From assembly GCA_028824685.1 (NCBI GenBank), contig JAPPCZ010000050.1, positions 1-41,779 of the forward strand: 41,779 bases of DNA. Reading direction: 5' to 3'. Position numbers and translations under genes: made by a program. Under the pieces are notes generated by a model, which was not told the DNA's origin, made no database searches, and was given only the letters and a program-made list of their open reading frames with translations. Shown here piece by piece: positions 41,552 through 41,779 of the stretch (positions are counted from its first letter, which is position 1; every line of letters begins with the position of its first letter). The DNA is from Candidatus Poribacteria bacterium. GTDB taxonomy: Bacteria; Poribacteria; WGA-4E; WGA-3G.

Positions 41552-41779
41552 TTACACGTTTGCTTCGTTCTGATAATACACCATCAAAATCTCAGCAACT
41601 TCGGGGCGTGCGATTTCTGGTGGGGGTGGTTCGCCAGCGGCGAGCATCTCACGCAATTTTGTCCCAGAGATGCTGAAGTAGTCGTCTGCATCGTGCGGGC
41701 TGTCGCTCATCATGACGATTTCATTGCGCTTTTTGCTCCATACGGTGAAATTACCACGGAAGATACCGATTTCGAGTGC
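41552..41779 (-). CDS. sat: ATP sulfurylase (sulfate adenylyltransferase), C-terminal end (partial)
   Basis: The last 75 codons and the stop (TAA, 41552-41554) of a gene entering from the right edge. Seen: SISGTKLREMLAAGE and RPEVAEILMVYY, matching the SGTKVREMLxxGE and RPEVAxxL end of ATP sulfurylase, which activates sulfate as adenosine 5'-phosphosulfate. FTVWSKKRNEIVMMSDSPHD stands where the family has a cysteine-rich or aromatic stretch; no zinc-type cysteines are present here. The active-site half lies outside the window, so assimilatory and dissimilatory forms cannot be separated. The 238 bp before the WD40 gene (41314-41551) hold nothing I recognise. Confidence 0.8.
   Translation of the reverse strand, partial: ALEIGIFRGNFTVWSKKRNEIVMMSDSPHDADDYFSISGTKLREMLAAGEPPPPEIARPEVAEILMVYYQNEANV

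Overview
The window most resembles a chromosome segment of a Gram-negative-type bacterium of the Candidatus Poribacteria / PVC-like kind. This is an inference from gene content, not a database result: a FlgD-like sorting tail, LamG and PQQ-propeller secreted proteins, a TPR-protease lipoprotein, a large WD40 protein, many sugar-acid enzymes, and intergenic spaces full of short palindromic repeats. Base composition looks mildly AT-rich. There are about 34 intact or edge-truncated genes, one clear gene remnant, no rRNA or tRNA that I could see, and no transposase.

Layout. 1-4000: the end of a secreted protein, then a minus-strand run of a trypsin/TPR lipoprotein, an RfaE2-type nucleotidyltransferase and a GH88 hydrolase. 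4200-6000: coaE convergent with a ModC-like ABC ATPase. 6000-6470: a five-unit hairpin array. 6470-12120: a polytopic membrane protein, a PQQ propeller protein, a sialidase-like protein and a malate/lactate dehydrogenase-family enzyme. 12120-17420: an acid-sugar dehydratase and a Gfo/Idh oxidoreductase in one operon, a LamG remnant facing an intact LamG protein, a second hairpin array and a lactonase-type amidohydrolase. 17450-22360: malate synthase G, a small Cys-rich membrane protein coupled to a KDG-kinase-like gene, and a 2-hydroxyacid dehydrogenase. 22360-28240: an orphan D12 adenine methylase with a DUF4258/DUF2283 pair, a sugar isomerase, MsrB with a radical SAM/SPASM protein, and a membrane glycosyltransferase. 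28500-35260: a long minus-strand run (66-aa protein, ClpX-like ATPase, HemQ-like protein, ABC permease, GldG-like protein, DUF4340 protein). 35300-41779: a LarA-like protein, a HicA/HicB pair, a zinc alcohol dehydrogenase, a WD40 protein and the end of an ATP sulfurylase.

How the genes work together. GH88, sialidase, lactonase, acid-sugar dehydratase, Gfo/Idh enzyme, sugar isomerase and KDG kinase outline glycan, uronate and aldonate use, though they lie in separate transcription units. The permease/GldG/DUF4340 set looks like a Gld-type ABC system whose ATPase gene is not here. Visible promoters fit a sigma-70 pattern with a 17-bp spacer at more than ten places.

The most unusual content is between the genes. 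At least four families of short palindromic repeats were found only in intergenic DNA. In three of them, stem changes are matched by compensating changes on the other arm. One family forms arrays with a period near 51 bp that flip orientation in the middle. In one place a repeat of one family appears to have been split by insertion of another.
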